From Phoronis australis (taxonomy: Eukaryota; Phoronida; Phoronidae): a DNA stretch of 64,000 nt. Shown piece by piece: positions 13,577 through 25,489 of this stretch; position 1 is the first letter of the stretch, and every line of letters begins with the position of its first letter. A program made the position numbers and the translations under genes. The notes beneath the pieces are model-generated. The model did no database searches and was not told where the DNA came from. It saw only the letters and a program-made list of their open reading frames with translations. The DNA lies in the NCBI GenBank assembly GCA_002633005.1, contig NMRA01000208.1, positions 103,504-167,503 of the forward strand, written 5' to 3'.

Positions 13577-13645
<69 letters not shown>
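13577..13645. repeat. (TG)n microsatellite
   Basis: An uninterrupted TG dinucleotide tract of 69 bases. It lies in the intron just upstream of the granin-like exon and reads as CA on that gene's sense strand. Confidence 0.97.
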
Positions 13646-13648
<3 letters not shown>

Positions 13649-15588
13649 GGCGTGTCTTTTCTTAGCTCTGGTGGAAACAAACCTTCACACATATGTCTAT
13701 TCGTAACGAGACTTGTGTCGAACGTAAAAAATAACATTATTTGCTTCTGATTTCCCTTTTCATCACTGGTTTTCATGAATATAGCTAATCATTTCACTGT
13801 AAGTGCTTGTTCCTTGTAATTTAATTACGATGAATTGAAATACCAGTAACCACGATTACCTAGCTACACGTGCGTACCTTAATGAATTAATTTCGTGTCA
13901 CTGGACAATTATCAGGATTAGACCAGAGGTGCGTTTATGTGCAACCTTTGGCTTGTCTGTTCAATTAGAAAATGATGGGACATTTTTCGATAACCAAACT
14001 GAAGATCAAATGTGTTGATCATGATCAACCAGGTACTACAAGGGGTTCCTTCCACTCAATAGCTACAAGGGACGTGCCGCTCAGGCGGGTGATTTTTTCA
14101 CGATCGCTTTCCCCACAAAAGGATGCCTCGTCTGACTGAAATCCCCGAAAAAGAGTTCACGTTTTACGTTTTACCTCTAGATAAGAGTCCATTTTGCGAC
14201 ACAATCCCTCGAAAGGTCGCATATTTTATCAAAGTTTGTTGAGTTAAAACGAAAAAAGTTTATTCAAATTTCTCTCTTAAAGCAGCATTTGTGGCATTTA
14301 AATCCCCTATAAAAGGGTGGTTTGAAACTCTGTAAAAGGATATCATGCAAAAAAATTCAGTGAAAGGGTGCCTTTTTCATAAAGGCTCCCTACAATTGGA
14401 TCCCGCCTTTTAATCGTGATCAGTCTCTAAACGGTTGCGATTTCACCTTGCCGACATTCTATAAGGTTGGGTATCTAAACTTCCCAGCGGCACACCTCCT
14501 AAGAACCACTCTAGTTCCGCCCTCTATACCTGTCTGCTTCATGCAAATGTTTCCAAGAAAGACCACCAGCTGACTCAAGGTTTTCTCGATATTTACAAAT
14601 AAGACAGCAATGAACTATAACGTCACATTACCTTTCCCAAAGTTGTCAAATCAGTAAGTTATTTACGACATGCGAGCAACAGTCACGACTCCTGCCACCT
14701 GAACTGCTATTACAAAGACTGCTCACAAGAAAATGAGTCGCGAAAACACGATTTCGTCCACACAGTCCTGATAATTATATCCTCGATAATAAAACACAGC
14801 CCACTGATATCGATTAATAATCGGTTGGCCGGTATAACATTTGCATTGTGTTGAACATACTGTACCGACTTGGCGTCATTGCTTAGGCTTCAGTCACGAA
14901 TTTCTCCGTATGGTAAACACGTTAACAGACAATCATTGTTCGCGGTAATGACTAGTGTTGTAAAGCGAAAGAAATTGTGATTTTAACTGAAGTCGACATT
15001 TTGGTTATCCGATGATAAATATTACACTACATTAATAATCGCGGATGAAGCTAAGGAAAAACATTATTCTGGCAACGTAAGAACAAAATACAATATATCG
15101 TTGGATATGGTCTCAACATGAAAAGAGGTAGCCCATCCACTCTTTCACATTGATACTAACCCTATCCATGCCCGTGGATATCGTTTTCTTTGAAAACACC
15201 CCCAGCATCAATTCAGCTATTTGATTGTTACAACACACATAACAACAGGCTGACAGCACGTTAATTACGTAGCTAAAAGTGCTGTCTCTTCGTGACGAGC
15301 AAAGGAAAGTAGCCATTTGCACTACAGTTAACCCCAAGTTAACCCCTTCTTTGGACTGTAGTGTTATTGGCTTATTGGATGTTGACAATGTACTTTGTTG
15401 CCTAAGCATGCTAACTGGTCTTCGTAGGGACTTGAAGACTGCTTTGACCTCCAATAACTCGTGTTAGGCTATTTTGATAGCGCGTACATTTATCTGACAC
15501 GTGTGTTTGCATCTTTTATTTTTATTTAGACAGAGATGATAAATGAAACTTTACCACGTACGAGTAGTAGAGCAATTACGACCTAGTA
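13646..15588. other. Intergenic or 5' intron of the granin-like gene
   Basis: No exon is recognised. Because the granin-like coding exon begins at an acceptor, a 5' non-coding exon and promoter of that gene should lie somewhere above 13.5 kb on the minus strand. I could not place them. Confidence 0.35.
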
Positions 15589-15659
15589 GCGGAACCATCA
15601 GTACGTGAGCGGAACCATCTGCACGTGAGCGGAACCATCTGCACGTGAGCAGAACCATT
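15589..15659. repeat. 20-bp minisatellite
   Basis: Four units at 20-base spacing share GCGGAACCATCTGCACGTGA, with a change in the first and last units. Confidence 0.85.
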
Positions 15660-16800
15660 AACATTCTCCATACAATATTTTGCTTAATTCGAGATGGTGC
15701 TTTCTTTCCAGTTGGTCATTTGCACACAGAAGACTTTGTGTTTACAGTCATTTGTATCACAACGAGAGTCCCCTCGTGAACATGCGTGAACTGGCCTTTC
15801 TGGTCTTAGGGTGGGTTAACAAAGCTAGTACAAGCTTGGATGATTTGACGGTGGTTAGTGAATGGTGCTGTTTTCATTGAAAATGGTTTCTATAATTATT
15901 TTCTTAGAGTTCAACAGTTACGCTTTTGTGAAAAACAGTTGCTTTAATTTCGTAATTTGTTCATTTCAACTTGAAACGACATTTACACATCATTTTGTTT
16001 CCTAATGGTCGATTAGCCTTAATCACAATCCTTACTCTCCCTAATGAGATCACCAATCTTCTTTAAACGTACATCTAAGCTCAGGGTTTCACTCAATGGA
16101 TGTTCAACCACGATATATGTATAATCTACATATATCTTCAATATACGTTATCTACTCATCCAGAATTTGTTCGTGTCTTACAGATTACTAAATAAATCTC
16201 CAGCCTTATTTTACGACTTGTCTGCAAGCGGTGTAGCTTGAACCTTCCTTTTGACATGATATTCGTGCACGAAAAAAGACTTTTGTACTCAGAATCGTAG
16301 TCAAAAACATCATCAAAGGCTTCCAAACACTCGTGTCACAGAAGACCTTCTCTGATCTCTGAAAAGAACCATTGTCACACAGACGAACCCTTGCTATTAT
16401 CCACAGAACACTTAGTAATATTTTCCTTAGTATACAAGCAACAACATCTACAACGACGCACAGACGCACGTCACGCACAATTGTTGTTTCCGTGATTCTT
16501 TGTGTTCGTCAAGAGCTGTTGTAGTGTGTGATAACTGTTTTATGGAGAGAGGTTAAAGGTTAAAGGTTAAAGGTTCCCCTTGGGTGACAAGGGCCCTGCT
16601 CTGTGGTGAATATGCTGCACCCCGTGAAAGAGTTCGATTCATCAGCCTGGTATTAGAAATTCCACTTGCCCATGCTTTGCATGGTGCGACACACAGATAA
16701 TAGTGATATGTATGAACAAAAATAAAGATCATCGCAAAGCGTGTGCATCCCAAATGGCAAACAAATAAGGGTTGTTCATTTTTTGAAAACTGCAACAGTA
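15660..16800. other. Intergenic, small TTAAAGG repeat
   Basis: The only structure seen is a 7-bp GTTAAAG repeat of about four units near 16,550-16,575. It is too short to call a telomere-like array. No coding exon is recognised. Confidence 0.45.
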
Positions 16801-17350
16801 CTGAGTTGGATCTATCCGAAAGTCAACGTAAACCATGTTATTGTTAACAGGATGACACCAACCAAATTCTATGACGACCCTTTTAAAAAATTTGATAGAT
16901 GTTGAGGCAGTTGCAAAAAACAAATCTGCCACTAGAGAACGCAGCAGGATGGATTTGTTTGATTCTCAGCGTCTCCTGGGAACACATTTGTCAAATTTCT
17001 AAACGATCCTTCAGTGAGCTTGGTAGATACTGGGGCAGGCCCAAAAATAAAACTACCACCAGATGTCATAGCAGCAGTCAGACTTGTCCGAAAATCACCC
17101 GGCCATGCTCTCCTCACGAGAAACATCAAATTTCATGATGATCCTTCAAACTGTTTTCCAGATAAAAGAGCAGACGCCAAAACTGGCATCAAAATACTAA
17201 AATTGCTACCAGAGAGCTCAAAGCATGACTGAGCTGTCAGGAAATTGTTCGGTGACACCCCTGTCATGATATAAACCTATTAGAGGAACTTGGCAAATAT
17301 GAAATGCAAAATGTAAAATTGTCACTAGCACAGAAGTAGACGAATTTGTC
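16801..17350. repeat. Dispersed repeat with 'CCACTAGAG...GCAG' modules, locus 1
   Basis: The sequence is a degenerate series of modules: an AAAATTGCCACTAGAG-like box, then GCAG and AGTC, then TTGTCCGAAAATCA, then TTTCATGATGATCC. The same module order is seen at 42,830-43,720 and 50,440-50,830. Open frames across it are by-products of the repeat. The family is not one I can name. Confidence 0.55.
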
Positions 17351-20055
17351 CGACAGTCGTAATTACCATATTCATACGAACACAACTACAAAATTTAACT
17401 TAGACCATGTATGTGGCTTAGGAGCTACACTTGTGGACACCACATAGACCAACGCCAGACAGAGATGGTGGTACTACGCACCCACATTCCTGTGTGTGAG
17501 CATAAAAAGAGACCTTTGCCTTGGTGGAAAATATGATATTCTGCCAAGAGAGCATAATATAACAATACGAATTCTGAAAGCCCTTACGACATGATATGAC
17601 GTAGTTTGCTTCGTTTCGCTATACCCGGCAGTTTTGCCCTCGCATGAGAAGTCATGCGATGTCCAGAACTTTTAATTAACTTCTGATTAGCAGTAGCACT
17701 TGGGTAAGGCTCTGACAAAGAAATTTACCGCGTTACTGTTTCGACTCTTATAAATCAAGCAATAGCCAGGGTTTGTCACACCAGTCAGTGGTCGTTACTT
17801 CTTGGCCGTTAAAGTCAGAACAAACATTGATCGATGATGTTTTGTCTCTAGTTACTAAAATCGAAGGTGTGAAGTCGGAATAACTGATCATTAGCGGAGA
17901 AGATCGATGAGCCTTACAATGCATTAGGCGGTCAAGCAGTCAGTCACCGGATGTGAGGCAACTTCTCATAGATATCTACTGATTGATGATTTGTAAATGA
18001 ACGTGAGTGAATGAGACATGTAACACAAACGGTATGATGTACGACTAGCTTATACGTTGAAGTCTAAACACTGTTTGCTTACATTGGATAAGGTGACAAA
18101 CAATGCGTACTCGTGTGGTTTACTCTCCATGCATAAATAATAGTCAATAATCAAATATCTATATTGTGATACTTGCGATTCTGTGCAGCAAACTCCGCCT
18201 AGCCGGGACTGTGTGATATACAATACCAGGAAGATATTACCAGGAAATGAAAAATGTTTTTACCTACAATGTTTGGAAGTTGACATTCATGAAAATCACA
18301 AATCATTCTATTTTCAGTCTTTCAAACTTGATCAAGGTTTCGTTGTGGAAACAGGAAGGCGCTACAAACTAGATCACTGGTCTCCTGTTTTCCGCCATTG
18401 CAATTGATGGTCAAGAGACCAAACGCCTTCTACCTATTATATCATTTGGCAGGAAAATTGGAAAATAACAAATTTTTCTTCAAAATGAAAAATTTCGCGA
18501 CTATTTGGCATAAAAAGTGCTTATGTAGGTAGATTTTATGGTATCCATTTCATATTTGCTGAAACCTCAAAGCTAAGAAAATGCATTGTGGGAAGTGTCC
18601 TTAAAAGGGAATTTTATTTTATTCCGAATAAATTTTGCATATTTTTTCTGTGTTTTTGATCACTTTCACTAATAATTTAACAGCAAAAAGTAAATAGACA
18701 TTTTTTCAAGAAACTCAAAAAATTGATTCAAATAGATCCATAATCGCCGATGGAAAGCCGACCCAAAAGAACGCATCACAATGTTAGCAGCTGCCGAATA
18801 ACGGCAGAACGCTAATTTTTCCAACACTGGTAAATAAGTTAGTTTACTCAAGGAAGAGAGTAGTTTTTAATGACACTAATTTTAAATCAGATTTTATTTG
18901 TCCATTTTTTACTCACATTGGCGCAAAGCTGTATATTTAGTATGCAACTTTGCACCAAGGCTAGCCGCTATGGCAACCGATGGTATGCAATGTCCCTCCC
19001 CTTAGGAGACACCTTTTTCGAAGAGTTCGAACAACCCGGTGTCATACAAAAGGCATGGCGCAATTTGGGCAAATGTGAGTTTTATTTGTATGTTAGAACC
19101 GGTTAACTGCTGCATTATTTTTACTACAGTTATTTTTAATGACAGCGTTTATCGCCTGTTGCGTAGAACTACATTATTCAAATAGTAGCACCCTAACCAG
19201 AAAACTGTTATATTCGGTAATCAGCTGGCGATAAAACACGTGTCGTGAAGATAAGCTATGGCTAAGTTCAAAGCCAATGAGAAAATACAAGAGATGGGTC
19301 GGTGGGCGAGAGCTAAGTTTCTCTGACGATCAAAATCTGCCACTGATTTGGCTCTTCAAGCTTAAAAATAAAATCAAAAGCTATCAACCCGCCAGTAAAA
19401 AAATAAAGTAGACTGGAGTATTAAAAATAAAATGACGAAAAGAGTTGTGAAACATATTTAAAATCAACGATCGTTTGGGAAATGGTCCTTTATCAAGATG
19501 AACTCAAGTTTTCGTTTTTAGTTATTTTAATATCTAAAATGTCAATAATCCGGTACTTTCGACATTTCAGGTTGTATCTCTGTGCAAATGTCAGAGAAAA
19601 CCAATTTCGGTGTATAAACAATTAACCATCACTACTGAGAAAGTATTACTAGCGATTACCTTGCCGCCTCATTACCTTGAAGCGCGTGCTGAAGGGTCAT
19701 TACAACAGTTGTCTGAGGGCAAACGGAATGAAATAGCACAAAACCAATACCAACATTTGAAGCATCGTACGAAATATTAGTTTGGTATGCGACTTGGATG
19801 TAGTAACAACTGTACATATTTCAAGCATTCCAATTAGGACTTCCTTGAATACGGTAAGTCAGGAAATGCGTAAAGTACTTCACATCGCTCGTGGAAATTC
19901 AATGTTCACCTCCTCGTGAACTAGACTCCACTCCGTCTTTTTGATCAAGCAGTATATTCAAAATGTTGCTGTTAGCAGTTACATCTAATTGTAATCGATG
20001 ACTTTCGAAACAGCCGGGCCACACTGAAATTCGCTATCTCTCCAGGTGGCGATCA
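17351..20055. other. Intergenic with a decayed foldback copy
   Basis: Around 18,900-18,965 there is a degenerate copy of the hairpin arm at 2729-2796 (TTTTTTACTCACATTGGCGC). No gene is recognised in the rest. Open frames of 60-80 codons are the expected background. Confidence 0.45.
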
Positions 20056-20305
20056 GGGGCCCGTTCCAAGAAACTGACTTAAGTTCATTATTGACTTAAG
20101 TCTAAGATTTGTCTTAACTTCCAAACTTTGAAGCTTCCATATCTGGTAAATTCATCAAAATTAAGCCATAACGTACGTCAAACACTTAAATCAAGCTTAA
20201 CATCTCTTTCTTGAAATGATTTTGAGACAAATTGAACTTTTATTTTAAAATTTAGTAAAATTTAGGAATTGTCTTAGCTAAGTCAGTTTTGTTGGAACGG
20301 GCCCC
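20056..20305. mobile_element. 250-bp MITE with GGGGCCCGTTCCAA ends, copy 1
   Basis: The left end GGGGCCCGTTCCAAGAAACT is mirrored at the right end by TTGGAACGGGCCCC preceded by CTAAGTCAGTTTTG. The interior is built of TTAAGTC/GACTTAA-type words. A second copy of the same length lies at 41,574-41,822, and a partial one may lie at 20,815-20,935. This fits a non-autonomous DNA transposon. Target-site duplications are not clear. Confidence 0.7.
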
Positions 20306-20324
20306 AGGTCTTTTTGGACCTCGC

Positions 20325-20387
20325 TGGTTCCCTTCATGTCCGCTAGGGGTAGAGTACTCTATCCCCTTGCGGACAAGCAGGGAACCA
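20325..20387. repeat. 63-base interrupted palindrome
   Basis: TGGTTCCCT, GTCCGC and GGGGTAGAG are mirrored in order by CTCTATCCCC, GCGGAC and AGGGAACCA around the centre AGTACT. It sits 20 bases after the MITE at 20,056. No gene is adjacent. Confidence 0.7.
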
Positions 20388-20469
20388 TCGAGTTTGTGGT
20401 TAGGCGTTGGCAGTGCCACCTACGGATCACATGTAATGCGGACGTAAGGTTTCAACCAATGAGCTTTAT

Positions 20470-20590
20470 AATAAAAAAATAACTGCAGGCGGTCTGATAC
20501 ACGTTATACCAGACGTGCACAGGCCTCACATGTGGGCCCATTGCACTGATCACCTGGAAATATTTTTATGGTTTATTAATAAATGCTTAA
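20470..20590 (-). mobile_element. tRNA-derived SINE, 3' body fragment
   Basis: This matches the body of the SINE copies at 40,660 and 61,963: ACTGCAGGCGGTCTGATACA, then CCAGACGTGCACAGG, then TTGCACTGATCACCTGGAA. The tRNA-like head present in the other two is absent, so this copy is 5'-truncated. Confidence 0.6.
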
Positions 20591-22122
20591 AATGAGCTTT
20601 ATACATCTAGCTATATTTATTTCATTGGTTTCAATATTATAGCACTTTTCCCGGCTGCTTTATAATACCGGCAAATTTCCACTGCTGTATGATGAGATGT
20701 ACTAATGCCTTGCAAGAAAGGCAAGACAAACCTTTTGAACTACCAATGCACGAACAATGACATTTTGTGATCCATACATTTCCCAATTGCGAAGAGGAAA
20801 AGACAAGACTTCAATCTGACTTACGTTTTTGATTCAAGTTTTGTCTTAAATTTTACTAATTCACTAATTGAAAGTTGAGACAAATCTCAGACTTAAGTCA
20901 AAAAGGAATTTTGTTGGACTAGGTTCCTGTTCTTTTATATTGGCGATTGGTTTCTCTTTAGATTCATGAACTGTTTCTTTTGCAACCTTAGCTGTAAACC
21001 TTAATTTTATTTGGGTTATTCTTGAAAAAGGAAATAACTACTACTCCAGTAATTTTATACATACTTTATATACGCTTAGTGTAAAAATCATTTAAAGTAG
21101 ACTTAATGTTGACGTTTATTATTTTTTGAATTGATGATTGCGTCATAGTCATTATTTAATTCTAATTACGTATTCACTGCTTGCACGAATTCGCCATTGT
21201 GCTTAAAAACTGGAGACGCGATCTCCTGCAGCGTCACAAGAAATCAAGAATGTGTCAGCGTGTAGTGGTAACCGTTGCGTTTCGTCTTGTTTAACTGGCT
21301 AAAAAAAACGAAAATCGTGACAATGACATAACAACCTAACGGGAAATAATCAAGTCCTGCTCGAAGTCACAATCTGAAGTATGTTTCCCTGCACTTAATA
21401 TACGTTTGCTTTCTGTATAATGAATTGTTTAATTTCCGGTAGATCGTCGCCGAATGAATGCAGCCTGATGAAATCATAAACAAAGACAAAAAGACGACAT
21501 CGCGAAATGAAATATCTGACGTCGAAATTGTAAAATAGGCTTCCACTGTTGGTTTCTGTTCTCTAAGAGTGAAAAGCTAGCAAAAACCCGAACGCAAAGA
21601 AGTATAGTATACGGCAAAAATTGGTGTTATAAGAACTGTATGCGCTTTCAAATTTTCACTGGGGGACATTCAGTCAGTTTTATAGAGCCGACAGATAAAA
21701 CATGTAATAGATATAGATAAAACGAAGCGTTTGTTCAAACAAATTTTCTTCATTAAGATGTGATTGTAGAAATATCTACTCATGTCAAAGATAATAGGGC
21801 GAATTGTTAGAACACTGTGTTCCTTCCGTCTCAACAGCCATTATTGATTAGTGCACCGTCATTCGATTACTCTCTTTCATTATTTATGAAATTACGACTG
21901 ACGGAACCGCGTTTTTCACCACAAAATATAATGGGTTGTAACTGTAATGTACAGGATGCAGTTGGCGTCATTAAACACGTGCTTTCTGCCGCAAGACAAG
22001 TTTTTATTAAGATCACTTTCTGGTTTTAACTTCGTCCTTACTCTCACACAAAGAATTTTTTTCTGCTCGAGTCATGTTAACGTTATCTTATTTTGACAAA
22101 CCTTTCGAGATCTTTTATAGCA
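20591..22122. other. Intergenic, nothing firmly recognised
   Basis: A stretch at 20,815-20,935 (CTGACTTACG ... GACTTAAGTC ... TTTTGTTGGACTAGG) resembles one half of the 250-bp MITE. No gene is recognised. Confidence 0.4.
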
Positions 22123-22332
22123 TTTAATAACGCTAATGTCTTGCAAGCTTGGCCAAATCCGCTAGAGCGGATGACCGCTACTGACATCGACTGGACGGCT
22201 ACACCAGTATGGAGAATTGCGGGAGTAAACAGTACCAACATCCAGAACAGTCACGGATTCCATTGAATAAGCAGCGACACCCGGCGGCGCGCCGGTCCAG
22301 CGAGTGTCTTGCGAGTACCTAGCGTTATTAAA
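22123..22332. mobile_element. MITE-like element with 13-bp perfect ends
   Basis: TTTAATAACGCTA at 22,123-22,135 is mirrored exactly by TAGCGTTATTAAA at 22,320-22,332. The 184 bases between are more GC-rich than the flanks and have no open frame of note. Only one copy is seen in the window. Confidence 0.45.
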
Positions 22333-23782
22333 CACAGCCCTGAATTCACCAATGACGAACTTAAATAGAAATTTAATTTAGTTACTTAGTGCATTTTGTT
22401 GTTTAAATGTGAGTTTATAAAATGTGCGTAATGTGAACAAGATGGACAGTTTCACAAAGGTAAGTAACACGTGACAACACGGACAGAGATTGTAATCCCT
22501 CGAAACTATGATTGACAGTGACAATGGTAATGATGAATGTGCAAACCATTCGCGTGGTTGTGAGGGGGTGGGATTAAAAACACGTCAGACGCAATCTGAA
22601 CAAAAAATCCAGATTTCTGATAAAAGCACTACAAACAGAGTTATGAAGACTTACAATCCAGCAATGATCATTTAAGTGAAGCTACAATCGTAATTTAATG
22701 ACTATTTAACACCGACTCTTCATTGGGATTCACTAAGAGAATTCCAAGTCTAAAGTGAGAGAGGTTGCATTTATTGAAGAAGACAACATTATCTAGCTAT
22801 AATTTTCTTCTGAGAAAATCGTGACGACATCGTCTAAGCCCACTTCGTCTCCAAAGTGAATGCGTAGAAAAGCTTAAGAGGATCACTCTCTCTTCGTCCG
22901 TGGATGGGCATCTGTTATTCTTAACCGTCTCGTGGCATTTACGTTCACACTCGTAGCTCGTTACTGGGAGTATGCACCCAGTATGCACCCAGTATGTACC
23001 CAATATGCACCCAATAATTCTGAACGTGTCTCTGGCGACAACTTAAATACTGTCTAGGATTTAAGCTGTTTTTTCTTATATTGAAACTTTATATTGTTTT
23101 ACTTGTCGGTAAGAAAAAGGATTTACGCCCTTCTTTCCTGTAAAAACCCTTAGTTGTTTGTCCGTTCATTCTCGTGATGGGGGTCCCAGGTTGAGAGACA
23201 CCCAAATGGAGGAGGGTCGTACTTCCCCAAGCCTCTCACATGGTTGCGCGCATGATTTTTACCTAATATTCTCAAAGGCGAGACCTTATCGTCAATAGTC
23301 GTTTACATTGGAAAGTGTCTTAAAACAAGTTAAGAACTTGCTATTGCGCGGGAATCGATAAAATGAGGAAGGGTGATATTCACAAGCTGTAGTTATCCTC
23401 CAAATCTGAGTCAGACCTTGTTTAGCTATATTGACAAGAGCAGACGTAACATGTCCTTGAAAAGTCTTCAATCAAGCACGCAATGAAATTAAACAGACTG
23501 CGGATTTCCCAACGAAGGATATCCCATCGTTAAAAATCGATTCAGTCCACATTTTGCGCCAAAAGGTGCCTGACACGCAGCTCTCCCTGAGCATTTGCGC
23601 GCTCCCAAACAACCTGCTCTATTGACAGACCTGTGTGTCATTAGTTTGGAAGGGGAGATTCGACAAGGGCTGTTTAGGCGAAACTGTTTCTCTGAAATTC
23701 CACATTTGAGCTTTTTCAATTAAACTGTTCACTTCATTTTTAAGACCAGATTAAAAATGCGTTTAGACCAATATTAGTTTCT
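22333..23782. other. Intergenic with a short 11-bp repeat
   Basis: Four imperfect copies of an 11-base unit (GTATGCACCCA) lie at about 22,971-23,013. No supported gene is seen. Confidence 0.45.
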
Positions 23783-24586
23783 TTGGAACTTAAAAATGAT
23801 TGTGAGGGTCAACATCAGAATATTTAGAAATCGATAGGCCCATGGCCTTTGTTTGAAATTCTTTTAGTCTGTCGGCCTAAATTCGTTGTGTTTTCACCGT
23901 TTTTATGCGGTTTGCCAAAACTGACCGGTAAAACCCGGCAATTAAATCGTAGGTGACTCTTGCACAGTGTACGTTACCGTTTACACGTCCGTGTAGTTCG
24001 TGAGGCGATTATCCAAATCCGTGGACAGTCGTGTGATACTCTGTTTTCCAGTGTTCTGGTCTTGATATCAACATTGACCATGTCTCACTACGATGTCCAG
24101 AAGCAATGGGGTAGTCACAATTGAGAATGACGAAATGTACCCCTAGCCCCTAACACTGGTAGGCCAGGCCTCTTCAATCAAACTAAATGTGTCTTATCAA
24201 CGAAAAAATGAGTTCGAGAATACAGTTATTTCTGATCTTTGCTGGCGGCGTCGTTGTGCACAAAAATGACCGAAACAATAGAAAACATTGTTGATGGGAA
24301 CACGTGTTCTTTCAAAAAGGTTATGAACATAGTAAGAAAACTATTATCACTTAGTTCAGGAAGTGCGCGGTGAGGTCGCGCAGGTCTGCCTAAATAAGCG
24401 GGAATTCCATTACTTACTGGTAGTGATGGAGCAAAGACAGTAAAAGAGCAGGATAGAGTCCAGTTACATAGGACCTCGCTAAAAAACAAAACTTTGCTAG
24501 ATTACACAAGAGATTGCCGTCTATTTTGAATGAGAACACGTGATTTTGGCTAAATATTTCTAGCGGCGAGACAGCTACTGAACTCT
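23783..24586 (+). repeat. Direct duplication 2, left copy, ending at an N
   Basis: About 804 bases are repeated at 24,684-25,489 (offset 901, becoming 903 after a 2-base indel) at roughly 99 percent identity by eye. The copy stops at the base before the single N at 24,587. An 87-codon minus-strand frame is identical in both copies but matches no family I know. Confidence 0.88.
24461..24586 (+). mobile_element. MITE-like element, CAGTAACGCTAGG family, copy 2
   Basis: Starts CAGTTACATAGGACCTCGCT and ends GGCGAGACAGCTACTGAA. It shares the AATGAGAACACGTGATTTTG block with copy 1. It forms the right end of duplication 2, and its right edge coincides with the contig end. Confidence 0.6.
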
Positions 24587-24587
24587 N
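24587..24587. other. Single-N contig join
   Basis: One N sits exactly at the end of the left copy of duplication 2. Confidence 0.95.
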
Positions 24588-24683
24588 ATTCAGTTTGTCT
24601 ATCCAATATTGTTCTCTTTTAAGTACCCCTCACAGACTTAAAAGAGTTGATCCATTCTTGTTGTTTTATTTACCGATTTATAT

Positions 24684-25489
24684 TTGGAACTTAAAAATGA
24701 TTGTGAGGGTCAACATCAGAATATTTAGAAATCGATAGGCCCATGGCCTTTGTTTGAAATTCTTTTAGTTTGTCGGCCTAAATTCGTTGTGTTTTTACCG
24801 TTTTTATGCGGTTTGCCAAAACTGACCGGTAAAACCCGGCAATTAAATCGTATATGACTCTTGCACAGTGTCCGTTACCGTTTACACGTCCGTGTAGTTC
24901 GTGAGGCGATTATCCAAATCCGTGGACAGTCGTGTGATACTCTGTTTTACAGTGTTCTGGTCTTGATATCAACATTGACCATGTCTCACTACGATGTCTC
25001 CAGAAGCAATGGGGTAGTCACAATTGAGAATGACGAAATGTACCCCTAGCCCCTAACACTGGTAGGCCAGGCCTCTTAAATCAAACTAAATGTGTCTTAT
25101 CAACGAAAAAATGAGTTCGAGAATACAGTTATTTCTGATCTTTGCTGGCGGCGTCGTTGTGCACAAAAATGACCGAAACAATAGAAAACATTGTTGATGG
25201 GAACACGTGTTCTTTCAAAAAGGTTATGAACATAGTAAGAAAACTATTATCACTTAGTTCAGGAAGTGCGCGGTGAGGTCGCGCAGGTCTGCCTAAATAA
25301 GCGGGAATTCCATTACTTACTGGTAGTGATGGAGCAAAGACAGTAAAAGAGCAGGATAGAGTCCAGTTACATAGGACCTCGCTAAAAAACAAAACTTTGC
25401 TAGATTACACAAGAGATTGCCGTCTATTTTGAATGAGAACACGTGATTTTGGCTAAATATTTCTAGCGGCGAGACAGCTACTGAACTCT
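24684..25489 (+). repeat. Direct duplication 2, right copy
   Basis: Second copy of 23,783-24,586. Between the N and this copy lie only 96 unique bases. It contains a further copy of the CAGTAACGCTAGG MITE at 25,364-25,489. Confidence 0.88.

Noticed and set aside
16549-16575. Interstitial telomere repeat
   Set aside because: The four GTTAAAG-type units do not match TTAGGG or a known animal telomere repeat and are too few.
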